Shown here piece after piece: positions 1-5,334 of a stretch of 8,837 bases of DNA (positions are counted from its first letter, which is position 1; each line of letters starts with the position of its first letter). This stretch comes from Deltaproteobacteria bacterium (GTDB lineage: Bacteria > Desulfobacterota > Binatia > UBA9968): contig JACPDC010000347.1 of assembly GCA_016184235.1 (NCBI GenBank), forward strand, positions 1 to 8,837, given 5' to 3'. The notes below the pieces were generated by a model, which had not been told where the DNA came from, ran no database searches, and worked only from the letters and a program-made list of their open reading frames with translations. The translations under genes and the position numbers were made by a program.

Positions 1-8
1 CGGTTTAG

Positions 9-22
9 TCATGACGTCATGA
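9..22. repeat. 14-bp perfect palindrome
   Basis: TCATGACGTCATGA equals its own reverse complement. It lies about 33 bp past the stop codon of the antitoxin gene, at the edge of the window. It could be a binding site for a dimeric regulator of whatever lies further left, or chance. There is no loop, so it is not a terminator. Nothing else is recognisable in bases 1-55. Confidence 0.35.
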
Positions 23-55
23 TACCCAGCGAAGATACCCTAGTCAATACGCCGC

Positions 56-328
56 TTAAGCCACGTCGAGCAGTACACGTGGATTCTTGCTCGCAACGAC
101 AAGCAGAGTTCTTGCAGCGCCGGAGGGGGCTCGACGCCCCTGCTCCCAATCCTGCAGAGTGCGAACCGAGACACCGAGTAGCTGGGCGAATCGCGCTTGA
201 GAAAGCCCGGTCTTCTCTCGAATACTTGCGACCTCGGGAATGTTGATCACGCGGCCATACTCGCCGCGCTTGATTTCACGAAGGCCTTCAAGGATCTCCA
301 GGCCGATGTTGCGTTTGGATTTAGCCAT
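56..328 (-). CDS. HigA/NadS-type helix-turn-helix antitoxin-like regulator
   Basis: A 90-residue DNA-binding protein. Residues about 42-66 form a Cro/C1-type helix-turn-helix (LSQARFAQLLGVSVRTLQDW, then EQGRR). This is preceded by the N-terminal stretch with GLREIKRGE and IPEVASIREKTG that is typical of HigA2/NadS antitoxins of RelE/HigB-family toxins. The C-terminus (AARTLLVVASKNPRVLLDV) also matches that group. The reading frame is open upstream to 457. I chose the ATG at 328 because family similarity begins there and because the upstream codons cover the gene's own promoter and the end of imuB. In this family the toxin gene normally comes first, but the upstream neighbour here is imuB, so no toxin is visible. 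It may be an orphan antitoxin or stand-alone repressor, or a toxin may lie beyond the left edge. Autoregulation is likely from the palindrome in the promoter. The family call is fairly sure; the role is inferred. Confidence 0.8.
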   Translation of the reverse strand: MAKSKRNIGLEILEGLREIKRGEYGRVINIPEVASIREKTGLSQARFAQLLGVSVRTLQDWEQGRRAPSGAARTLLVVASKNPRVLLDVA

Positions 329-338
329 CTTCGACTTC

Positions 339-366
339 TTTATACGGCATTGCCGTATAGAGTCAA
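339..366 (-). promoter_or_regulatory. sigma70-type promoter of the antitoxin-like gene
   Basis: On the minus strand the -35 box TTGACT (366-361) and the -10 box TATAAA (344-339) are separated by 16 bp. The -10 box lies only 10 nt before the ATG at 328, so the transcript would have a leader of a few nucleotides at most. The purine-rich AAGAAG (340-335) would then fall at or before the transcription start and could not act as a normal ribosome binding site. Prediction from consensus match only. Confidence 0.5.
341..359. promoter_or_regulatory. palindromic operator over the antitoxin promoter
   Basis: TATACGGCATTGCCGTATA is a perfect inverted repeat with 9-bp arms and a single central base. It fills most of the spacer between the -35 and -10 boxes and includes the first four bases of the -10 box. 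A dimer of the helix-turn-helix protein encoded just downstream would block its own promoter here, as HigA-type antitoxins commonly do. The palindrome is seen; the ligand is inferred. Confidence 0.65.
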
Positions 367-429
367 GGGCGTTGGGGCCGCGCGTGCAACGGAAGCTGTT
401 GTTCCTTCGTAGCCGAGTCGGATCACAGA

Positions 430-2013
430 CTACTCCACCCACCCCTGTAAAAACCATCTGCGGCGAACTTTGTCATAGTAAATCCACAGCATGTCGCCGC
501 GGCGGGTCTCGGCGAAGTAGTATTCCCGCCGGATCTCGCGGTTCCACCAGCCGCCGGAGAAGACGTAGGGCCCGGAGAGCCGCTCCACGGCGCCATACCT
601 CGGCCCGAGAAGGAGCCAGCCGTCGTCGCGCGTCTTCCCTTCGAGTCTCCTCAGGGTGGTGAGTTTGTCGAACCACGGCTGCGACGGTAGAGGAATCGGC
701 TTTTGCAAAATCCGGCGCACCACCACTTTCGCGGCCGGGCGGTTCAAATCGTTCAAGCCGTTCAAGTTGTTCAAATCGTTGCGTGGGAGCTTGACGCGCT
801 CAAGCGGCTCCCAGATAAATCTGGCCTCGGGCAGATGCCTGTCAACGAGTTTCGCCCGCGCCACCGCCTCCTCGCCGAACTCTGCCTTAAGGCGGGCCAG
901 CGCCCGGTTGGCGGCGTCGAGATCGCGCCTGGGTTTTTGAGCGAAAAGGCGAAGCTCTTCAGGCGCGGCAGGGCTTCCCCGGGCTGTAAGCTCGATCTCT
1001 TTAACCCCGGAGGAAAATTCCGCGCTCTCGAGCCGCAGGCGCGCGAGGTCGAGCAGTTGGGCTGGGTCGAGCGTAGGCGCCGCAGGGCGGATACGCTCTT
1101 CACGCCTGATCTTCCTGTCCATGAGGAAGCAAAGCCGCAGCTCTGAAAGCGCCTCTCCTCGTCCGGCAAGCGCCGCCAACATGGGATGGAGAAGACGCTT
1201 GATGAAAAAGAGAAGACGCGTAGCATCCGTCTCCGCATCATCGAGCAGGAGTTTTTGTTCGATCGGATCTTCAAAGGGACAGGGCCTGAGCGGCTCCCAC
1301 AGGTCGCCCGAGGCCGCCCGGTAAAGGCGGTAGGCCTTGGGTCCGAAGCGTTCGCGCAATCCCCCGGCCGGAAGCGAGAGCAGTGCCCCAACCTTTTTAA
1401 TTCCCAGCTTTAAGAGCGTGTCGCGAAAATCTCGATCGAGATTTAAACAACCGAGCGGCACCGCTCGCGCCGCCGCCCGCTCCTCGGAAGGATCCTGAAA
1501 GACCACCGTTTCCTTCGCTGTCCTGGCTACGGCATAGGTGCCGAAGCGGGTGAAGCCCGTGACAACGCCGGCGCGAAAACCCGCGGCCTCGATATCCCTG
1601 TGGAGCGCGGCCGCCCACTCTTCCGGCGAAGGGTAGAGGAGACTGAGCCCTCTCCCGCTCAGCCAGAAAACTCCGGGCTCCTCATGAGAAGCCTCCACAT
1701 CGGGGGTGAAGCGCCTGAAGCGCTCCATCAACATGGCTGTTTCTTTTTTGATTTCGTGGAGCGGCACTACACCGGCGCGCAGATCAGGCGCCAGAGAGGC
1801 AGCCGCGGCAAAGCGAAGGTCAGGCCGCACTCCGGCCCGCCGGGCCTTCTCATTTACCCAGAGGATCGCTGCCTGCGGTTTGTCCTCGGCGATGACGGCC
1901 GCTGGATAGGCGCTCCACTCGGGATGGCGCTTGAGCAAAAGCTGGAGCGGAAAGGCCGCAAAATTAACACAGGCCAGCCGGTTCGACCGAGAGCTCACCG
2001 TCGAGCGGTCCAC
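430..2013 (-). CDS. imuB: ImuB, catalytically degenerate Y-family DNA polymerase homologue
   Basis: A 527-residue protein of the ImuB group, the adaptor of the ImuA-ImuB-DnaE2 mutasome in SOS mutagenesis. The Y-family palm/finger core spans about residues 12-240. The first metal-binding motif, normally with two Asp residues as in DMDAF, reads VNFAAF (16-21), and the SxDE motif is absent near 103-128 (TPDVEASHEEPGVFW). No polymerase activity is expected, as in known ImuB proteins. The C-terminus (about 481-527) is the conserved ImuB tail with GGWWNREIRREYYF and RWFLQGW. The frame is open to an ATG at 2115, but I chose the GTG at 2013: it has a GGAGG 6 nt upstream and leaves a normal length. 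It overlaps imuA by 50 nt, so translation is probably coupled. Residues 412-424 (NDLNNLNGLNDLN) are encoded by an intragenic 9-bp repeat. No dnaE2 follows. Confidence 0.85.
   Translation of the reverse strand: MDRSTVSSRSNRLACVNFAAFPLQLLLKRHPEWSAYPAAVIAEDKPQAAILWVNEKARRAGVRPDLRFAAAASLAPDLRAGVVPLHEIKKETAMLMERFRRFTPDVEASHEEPGVFWLSGRGLSLLYPSPEEWAAALHRDIEAAGFRAGVVTGFTRFGTYAVARTAKETVVFQDPSEERAAARAVPLGCLNLDRDFRDTLLKLGIKKVGALLSLPAGGLRERFGPKAYRLYRAASGDLWEPLRPCPFEDPIEQKLLLDDAETDATRLLFFIKRLLHPMLAALAGRGEALSELRLCFLMDRKIRREERIRPAAPTLDPAQLLDLARLRLESAEFSSGVKEIELTARGSPAAPEELRLFAQKPRRDLDAANRALARLKAEFGEEAVARAKLVDRHLPEARFIWEPLERVKLPRNDLNNLNGLNDLNRPAAKVVVRRILQKPIPLPSQPWFDKLTTLRRLEGKTRDDGWLLLGPRYGAVERLSGPYVFSGGWWNREIRREYYFAETRRGDMLWIYYDKVRRRWFLQGWVE
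742..780. repeat. 9-bp GTTCAANNN tandem repeat inside imuB
   Basis: Four 9-bp units (GTTCAAATC, GTTCAAGCC, GTTCAAGTT, GTTCAAATC), then GTT. The first six bases of every unit are identical. Because the period is a multiple of three, the imuB frame stays open. It reads on the minus strand as an LN-rich stretch (NDLNNLNGLNDLN, residues 412-424), between the polymerase-like core and the C-terminal ImuB domain. The same unit recurs at 2660-2695 and, inverted, at 2719-2754. Confidence 0.85.
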
Positions 2014-2647
2014 GGCACACCTCCGCCTGGGACCAGGTTGGCCCTCGCCGCTTGTCTTTGAGTACCTTAAGCTCGCACTTGAGCTCGCCTTCCGAGATCC
2101 GCCTTCGCCGGGCATGGACCCGTAGAGAGATGAGAGAGCCTAGAGAAAAGTCTCTCTCTTCTTTTTCCGTGAGACAGACGAGAGCCGCGTGATGCTCTCG
2201 GGCCAGCGCGGCCAGGCGGGCTTGAAGCGCCATCGAGATATCGCCGGCGCCGATGTCGAGCACCACCAGGGCGAAGGCGCCCGATCTTAGGAGTTTTTCT
2301 CCGGCCCGGGGGATAACCCGCGCGTCGGGGAGCCGGACGACCACGAGCGCGTTAAGATCCGCGCCTCTCCGGGCCGCGTCGGGCGGGTAAAAACAACTGC
2401 CGCAGGAGGTGACCCAGCCGACCGGTCCTCCCTGCTGCTGCGCCTCCACGACCAAACTGAAGGCGAAGGTGAGCGCGGCCGTGGCTCCTGACCCGGAGAT
2501 CTCCGCCAGCCGTCCAGCGATCTCGTCAAGGCTCCACTCAGGCCAGGCGGATTCAGATGTCCTTTTTAGACTTTCCGCAAAAAGAGAATTCACATATTGC
2601 TCCTCTATTGACAGGCCGAGGATAGGCTTCCGCCCATAGGCACTCAT
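1964..2647 (-). CDS. imuA: ImuA, RecA-like SOS mutagenesis accessory protein
   Basis: A RecA-fold protein of 227 residues, matching the usual size and position of ImuA between lexA and imuB. Residues 45-59 (GRLAEISGSGATAAL) align with the RecA segment carrying the Walker A loop, but the GKT/GKS lysine is missing. FALVVLDIG (about 125-133) is the Walker-B-like strand. ATP hydrolysis is therefore doubtful. ImuA is thought to help position ImuB and DnaE2 at damaged DNA. I chose the ATG at 2647 (MSAYGRK) because family-like sequence starts right after it. The frame is open further, to a TTG at 2716, but that extension reads through one arm of the 9-bp repeat hairpin and gives an LN-rich N-terminus. 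Neither start has a clear Shine-Dalgarno sequence, so the start is the weakest part of this call. It should be co-transcribed with lexA. Confidence 0.75.
   Translation of the reverse strand: MSAYGRKPILGLSIEEQYVNSLFAESLKRTSESAWPEWSLDEIAGRLAEISGSGATAALTFAFSLVVEAQQQGGPVGWVTSCGSCFYPPDAARRGADLNALVVVRLPDARVIPRAGEKLLRSGAFALVVLDIGAGDISMALQARLAALAREHHAALVCLTEKEERDFSLGSLISLRVHARRRRISEGELKCELKVLKDKRRGPTWSQAEVCRGPLDGELSVEPAGLC
2020..2024 (-). promoter_or_regulatory. ribosome binding site deciding the imuB start
   Basis: GGAGG on the minus strand lies 6 nt before the GTG at 2013 and inside the last codons of imuA. No comparable site precedes the longer ATG at 2115, so this favours the GTG start. Confidence 0.7.
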
Positions 2648-2659
2648 TCGAGTGCCAAG

Positions 2660-2754
2660 GTTCAAAACGTTCCATTCGTTCAAAAGGTTCAAAACGCTTA
2701 GAGGAAGCGCATTCAAAATTGAACGATTTGAACAGCTTGAACTTTTTGAACGTC
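2660..2754. repeat. inverted 9-bp repeat arms forming a long hairpin between lexA and imuA
   Basis: The left arm (2660-2695) has four units of the form GTTCNNNNN, three of them starting GTTCAA. The right arm (2719-2754) has four units starting TTGAAC, the reverse complement. The arms pair in register: 2660-2667 with 2744-2751, 2669-2672 with 2739-2742, 2678-2684 with 2727-2733, and 2687-2692 with 2719-2724. The centre holds a further small stem, CGCTT (2695-2699) with AAGCG (2705-2709). In total about 30 base pairs can form in roughly 92 nt. It lies in the 145-bp gap between lexA and imuA and has no T-tract expected of an intrinsic terminator. Confidence 0.8.
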
Positions 2755-2764
2755 TTGTCCGATC

Positions 2765-2822
2765 TAGAATTTCCTTATCAGCCCCACCACTTTTAGAATT
2801 TCCTTATCAGCCCCACCACTTT
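2765..2822. repeat. perfect 29-bp tandem duplication across the 3' end of lexA
   Basis: Bases 2765-2793 and 2794-2822 are identical. The copy at 2794-2822 encodes the last LexA residues (KVVGLIRKF) and the first bases of the stop. The other copy follows immediately after in the untranslated region. As 29 is not a multiple of three, the second copy is out of frame and does not alter LexA. Slippage or unequal crossover is the likely origin. Confidence 0.9.
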
Positions 2823-3404
2823 GCCCAGGATGCGCAGCTCGCCCCGGTTGAGCACGATAGGGGCGTAGTTCTTGTTGCTCGGCTTCAGGGTCACGGTATC
2901 GCCTTTGCGGTAAAATCTCTTGAGCGTCGCCTCCGTGCCGATCAGGGCGGCGATAATCTCGCTGTTCTCCGCCGTCTCCTGGCGTCTCACGATCACGCAG
3001 TCGCCCTCCAGAATGCCCTCCTCGATCATGCTGTCCCCTTTGACCTTCAGGGCGAAGAGCTCTTTTCCCCGGGCGATCTCGTAGGGGACGGCGACAAAGC
3101 CCTCGATGTTCTCTTCGGCAAGCAGCGGGCTTCCCGCCCGGATCCGTCCGACAATGGGAAGCTCTCTCACCTCGGGCAGCAGGGGCCTCCCGTGCGAGCT
3201 CAACAGTTCCATGGCCCGGTTGCCGACCCTGCGGATATGACCCTTTTTCTCCAGGGCCTTTAAGTGGTCGGAGACCCCGTTGGTCGAGGCGATCTTGAAT
3301 CTCCGGCCGATTTCGTGGATCGAAGGGGCATAGCCTTTCTCGCGCACGGTTTTGGCGAGGAATTCGTAGATCTGCTTCTGTCTCAGGGTCAGATCGAAGG
3401 GCAT
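2793..3404 (-). CDS. lexA: LexA, SOS repressor and self-cleaving protease
   Basis: A 203-residue transcriptional repressor of the SOS response, of normal LexA length. Residues about 1-68 form the winged helix DNA-binding domain: LTLRQKQIYEFL at the start, YAPSIHEIGRRF and TNGVSDHLKALEKKGHI covering the recognition helix. The C-terminal S24 peptidase domain has the self-cleavage bond Ala90-Gly91 (in VGRIRAGSP), the nucleophile Ser125 (GDSMIEEGI) and the general base Lys162 (TLKRFYRKG). All active-site residues are present, so RecA-stimulated autocleavage should work. The ATG at 3404 is the natural LexA start (MPFDLTLRQ). It has no ribosome binding site, and the promoter predicts a leaderless mRNA. 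It heads the lexA-imuA-imuB cassette and likely represses itself through the operator in its promoter. Confidence 0.96.
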   Translation of the reverse strand: MPFDLTLRQKQIYEFLAKTVREKGYAPSIHEIGRRFKIASTNGVSDHLKALEKKGHIRRVGNRAMELLSSHGRPLLPEVRELPIVGRIRAGSPLLAEENIEGFVAVPYEIARGKELFALKVKGDSMIEEGILEGDCVIVRRQETAENSEIIAALIGTEATLKRFYRKGDTVTLKPSNKNYAPIVLNRGELRILGKVVGLIRKF

Positions 3405-3410
3405 AAGACC

Positions 3411-3439
3411 CCTATACTGAAATTATTTTCAGCTGTCAA
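3411..3439 (-). promoter_or_regulatory. sigma70-type promoter of lexA
   Basis: On the minus strand a perfect -35 box TTGACA (3439-3434) and a -10 box TATAGG (3416-3411) are separated by exactly 17 bp. Only six bases (GGTCTT) lie between the -10 box and the lexA ATG, so transcription should begin at or next to the A of the start codon. Confidence 0.75.
3417..3432. promoter_or_regulatory. putative LexA operator (SOS box)
   Basis: A 16-bp palindromic element, CTGAAATTATTTTCAG on the plus strand, with perfect 6-bp outer arms (CTGAAA/TTTCAG). It fits the CTG-N10-CAG frame of the enterobacterial SOS box, although the fourth base is A rather than T. It occupies the spacer of the lexA promoter and abuts the -10 box, the expected place for autorepression. 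Sequence seen; binding by this LexA is inferred. Confidence 0.65.
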
Positions 3440-3469
3440 TAGGCCGGTGAAAAAGGCCCGAATTCCGTG

Positions 3470-3525
3470 CTCGTGCTCGATCCTCGTGCTCGTACTGGTT
3501 TACGAACACGAGCTACGGACACGAG
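3470..3525. repeat. CTCGTG-type short-repeat hairpin between lexA and the lipoprotein gene
   Basis: A GC-rich imperfect inverted repeat. The inner stem pairs CTCGTGCTCGTA (3483-3494) with TACGAACACGAG (3501-3512), 11 of 12 bases, around a 6-nt loop. The outer stem pairs CTCGTG (3470-3475) with CACGAG (3520-3525) in the same register. Each arm is itself built of repeats of CTCGTG or its complement. It lies in the divergent 192-bp gap between lexA and the plus-strand gene, upstream of both promoters. It has no T-tract, so it is not an obvious terminator. Confidence 0.7.
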
Positions 3526-3540
3526 TAACGAAACCTGTGA

Positions 3541-3570
3541 TTGACATGCGCTCTCTTTAGGAATTACTCT
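3541..3570 (+). promoter_or_regulatory. possible promoter of the lipoprotein gene
   Basis: A perfect -35 hexamer TTGACA (3541-3546) is followed, after 18 bp, by a poor -10 match TACTCT (3565-3570). The start codon is 27 nt further. The strength is uncertain because of the weak -10 box. Confidence 0.4.
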
Positions 3571-3596
3571 CGTTGCTGGAGAAAATTTAGAGGGTC

Positions 3597-4031
3597 ATGA
3601 GGCAGGTAGGGATTTTATTTATCGCGCTGCTGTGGGGGCTCGCTTCCGGTTGCGCCATGAAGCTTCCCATGGTCGGCTCTTATTATAAGGAGGCCTTGAC
3701 CGGACAGGCGGACTACAACCCGTTTAGCGGGACGTCGCAGATTCAAATCGGGGACCGCGCCCGGAAGGTCCGGTGCGAGGGGAATACTCACGGCAGCTAC
3801 GCGCCGCTGTTGACGCTGAGCGGGGCGGGGTACGGGGGAGAGGGGGAGATCCGGTGCAGCGATGGCAGGCTCTTCAAGGTGCGGTGGGAGACCTTATCGT
3901 GGGCCACCGGTTACGGGGTCGGCCGGGACCAGAACGGAGACCGGATGACGTTTGTCTTCGGCATGGAGCAAGAACAGGCGGAGGATTTCTTAAAGAAAGA
4001 GTTGCCGGTAATTTTGAAACGCTCCCGTTGA
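3597..4031 (+). CDS. small predicted lipoprotein of unknown function
   Basis: A 144-residue protein I do not recognise. The N-terminus is a short lipoprotein signal: MRQ, a hydrophobic core (VGILFIALLWGL) and a lipobox LASGC with Cys19 as the probable lipidated residue. The residue after the Cys is Ala, so it could be sorted to the outer membrane in a Gram-negative cell. The mature part has two further Cys (60 and 87, in VRCEGN and EIRCSDG) that could form a disulfide, glycine-rich turns (LSGAGYGGEGE), and a C-terminal helix rich in Glu and Lys (EQEQAEDFLKKEL). No catalytic motif is visible. The ATG at 3597 has AGAGGG just upstream with unusually short spacing, or GGAG at 3578-3581 somewhat far away. 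It is a single-gene unit, divergent from lexA and convergent with glcE. The coding call is good; the function is unknown. Confidence 0.75.
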   Translation: MRQVGILFIALLWGLASGCAMKLPMVGSYYKEALTGQADYNPFSGTSQIQIGDRARKVRCEGNTHGSYAPLLTLSGAGYGGEGEIRCSDGRLFKVRWETLSWATGYGVGRDQNGDRMTFVFGMEQEQAEDFLKKELPVILKRSR

Positions 4032-4035
4032 TGTT

Positions 4036-5334
4036 TTATAGACCGGCGATAAACCGGCCGGGGTTGAGGATGGCGTGGGGGTCGAACTGCCGCTTGATCT
4101 CGCGCATGATAGAGAGGCTTTCGGGAGGGGCTCCCCAAACGTCAACGCCCTGTTTGAATTCCGGCGGCGCCGCGACCATCACTGCGTGGCCCCTCTGCTC
4201 CTTAGCCAGAGCGGTGAGCCTCGGGAACCAAGCCGCGCCCGCCGGATCAGCGGCCGATGCGATCCAAACCGTTCCGCTGCCCGCGTGGGCAACGAAACGC
4301 GCCGCTCTTTCGGATCGGCTCCAGCGATCGATTGTTTCCACCACGTCCGCCAGAGAAGCGACCGGCACGGTGACTCGATAGGCGACGGCTTCTCCGCTGC
4401 TCCCAAAGTCGCGGATCTGCTCCCACAAAGATCGATGCGTTTCTTCCCGGAGAACCTCCGCCCGTAATCCCATTCGCCCTGCCAGCTCTTGGGCCTGGCG
4501 CAGATGGCGCGCCACGGCGTCTTCAAAGCCCTCCGCCCGGACGGCCACGGCCGGCCTCACTGAATCCACGCCGGTTGCCTCGGCGCTGACGACCGCGACC
4601 GCAGCCGGCAGCAGCGTGGATTGCATCAATTGGTCGACGAGTTGCAAGCCCCGGGAGAGGGGGCCGGTGGCGACTAGAGTGGCCGCGCTTTCGGGGATCG
4701 GCGCCATCTTGAAAGTGACTTCGGTGATGACGCCGAGGGTACCCAGGGAGCCGACGAAGAGCTTGCACATATCGTAGCCGGCGACGTTCTTGACGACCTT
4801 GCCGCCGGCCTTGATCTGCTGGCCGTCGGCGAGAACCACCTTCATCCCGATGACGAGATCGCGCACGCCGCCGTAGAGCATCCGCCGCGGGCCATTGATG
4901 TTGGCGGCAGCCGTGCCGCCGATCGTCGCCAGGTCGGGACGAGGCGGCTCCACGGGGAGGAACTGGCGCTGCTGCCCGAGAATCTGCTGCAACTCGACCA
5001 CCTTGATTCCCGCCTGCGCGCTGGCGGTCAGGTTGGCGTCATCGTGCTCGATCAGTTTGTTCAACCGCTTCAATTCCAAAATGACATCCGCTTGGCGTGG
5101 AATATTGCCGAGTCTTATGGCCGTGCCTCCGCCCCAGGGGATCACCCCGGCGCGGGCCTCGACGCAAAGTCGCAAGGCAGCGCTTACCTCATCCTGGTCC
5201 TTAGGGGCGCAGAAGATGGCCGGGGATTTGCCGTCTACGTTGTAGGAGGCGAGGGCGGAAGCGTCGGCTGTCACGGAGCCGCTTCCCAGCGCCGTTTCGA
5301 GCGTGGCGGCAAGCTGCTCGATCGTGGCGTTCAT
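4036..5334 (-). CDS. glcE: GlcE-like FAD-binding subunit of glycolate dehydrogenase
   Basis: A 432-residue subunit of the GlcDEF complex, which oxidises glycolate (or related 2-hydroxyacids) to the 2-oxoacid and passes electrons to the membrane quinone pool. It carries an FAD_binding_4 (PCMH-type) domain over about residues 35-215: PWGGGTAIRLGN (66-77), TIGGTAAANINGPRRMLYG (137-155), and GGKVVKNVAGYDMC with KLFVGSLGTLGVIT (177-204). The tail IKRQFDPHAILNPGRF (about 413-428) is the usual end of this oxidase family. Compared with GlcD it lacks the HAGDGNLHP and TGEHGIG active-site motifs, which marks it as GlcE. Its ATG overlaps the TGA of glcF in an ATGA, so translation is probably coupled. 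No Shine-Dalgarno sequence is seen. It is the last gene of the operon. Confidence 0.88.
   Translation of the reverse strand: MNATIEQLAATLETALGSGSVTADASALASYNVDGKSPAIFCAPKDQDEVSAALRLCVEARAGVIPWGGGTAIRLGNIPRQADVILELKRLNKLIEHDDANLTASAQAGIKVVELQQILGQQRQFLPVEPPRPDLATIGGTAAANINGPRRMLYGGVRDLVIGMKVVLADGQQIKAGGKVVKNVAGYDMCKLFVGSLGTLGVITEVTFKMAPIPESAATLVATGPLSRGLQLVDQLMQSTLLPAAVAVVSAEATGVDSVRPAVAVRAEGFEDAVARHLRQAQELAGRMGLRAEVLREETHRSLWEQIRDFGSSGEAVAYRVTVPVASLADVVETIDRWSRSERAARFVAHAGSGTVWIASAADPAGAAWFPRLTALAKEQRGHAVMVAAPPEFKQGVDVWGAPPESLSIMREIKRQFDPHAILNPGRFIAGL

Noticed and set aside
11..20. ATGACGTCAT as a CRE-like site
   Set aside because: CRE is a eukaryotic element, and the surrounding genes are bacterial. 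Only the palindrome itself is worth noting.
329..457. Extending the antitoxin gene to the upstream start at 457
   Set aside because: The added 43 residues do not match the family, cover its own promoter and operator, and overlap the end of imuB.
2014..2115. Extending imuB to the ATG at 2115
   Set aside because: The extra 34 residues are low-complexity Ser/Gly/Arg inside imuA and have no ribosome binding site, whereas the GTG at 2013 has GGAGG at 6 nt.
2660..2754. Reading the GTTC repeats as an alphaproteobacterial LexA box or as a CRISPR array
   Set aside because: The alphaproteobacterial box is GTTC-N7-GTTC, but here the spacing is N5 with a 9-bp period. The unit is far too short, and there are no unique spacers for CRISPR.
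2652..3263. A 203-codon plus-strand open frame opposite lexA
   Set aside because: LexA on the other strand is complete with all its catalytic residues. This frame runs through the repeat arms and shows no domain.
4043..4061. CCGGC/GCCGG inverted repeat at the end of glcE as a terminator
   Set aside because: The stem is only 5 bp with a 9-nt loop. It lies within the glcE coding end and has no T-tract.
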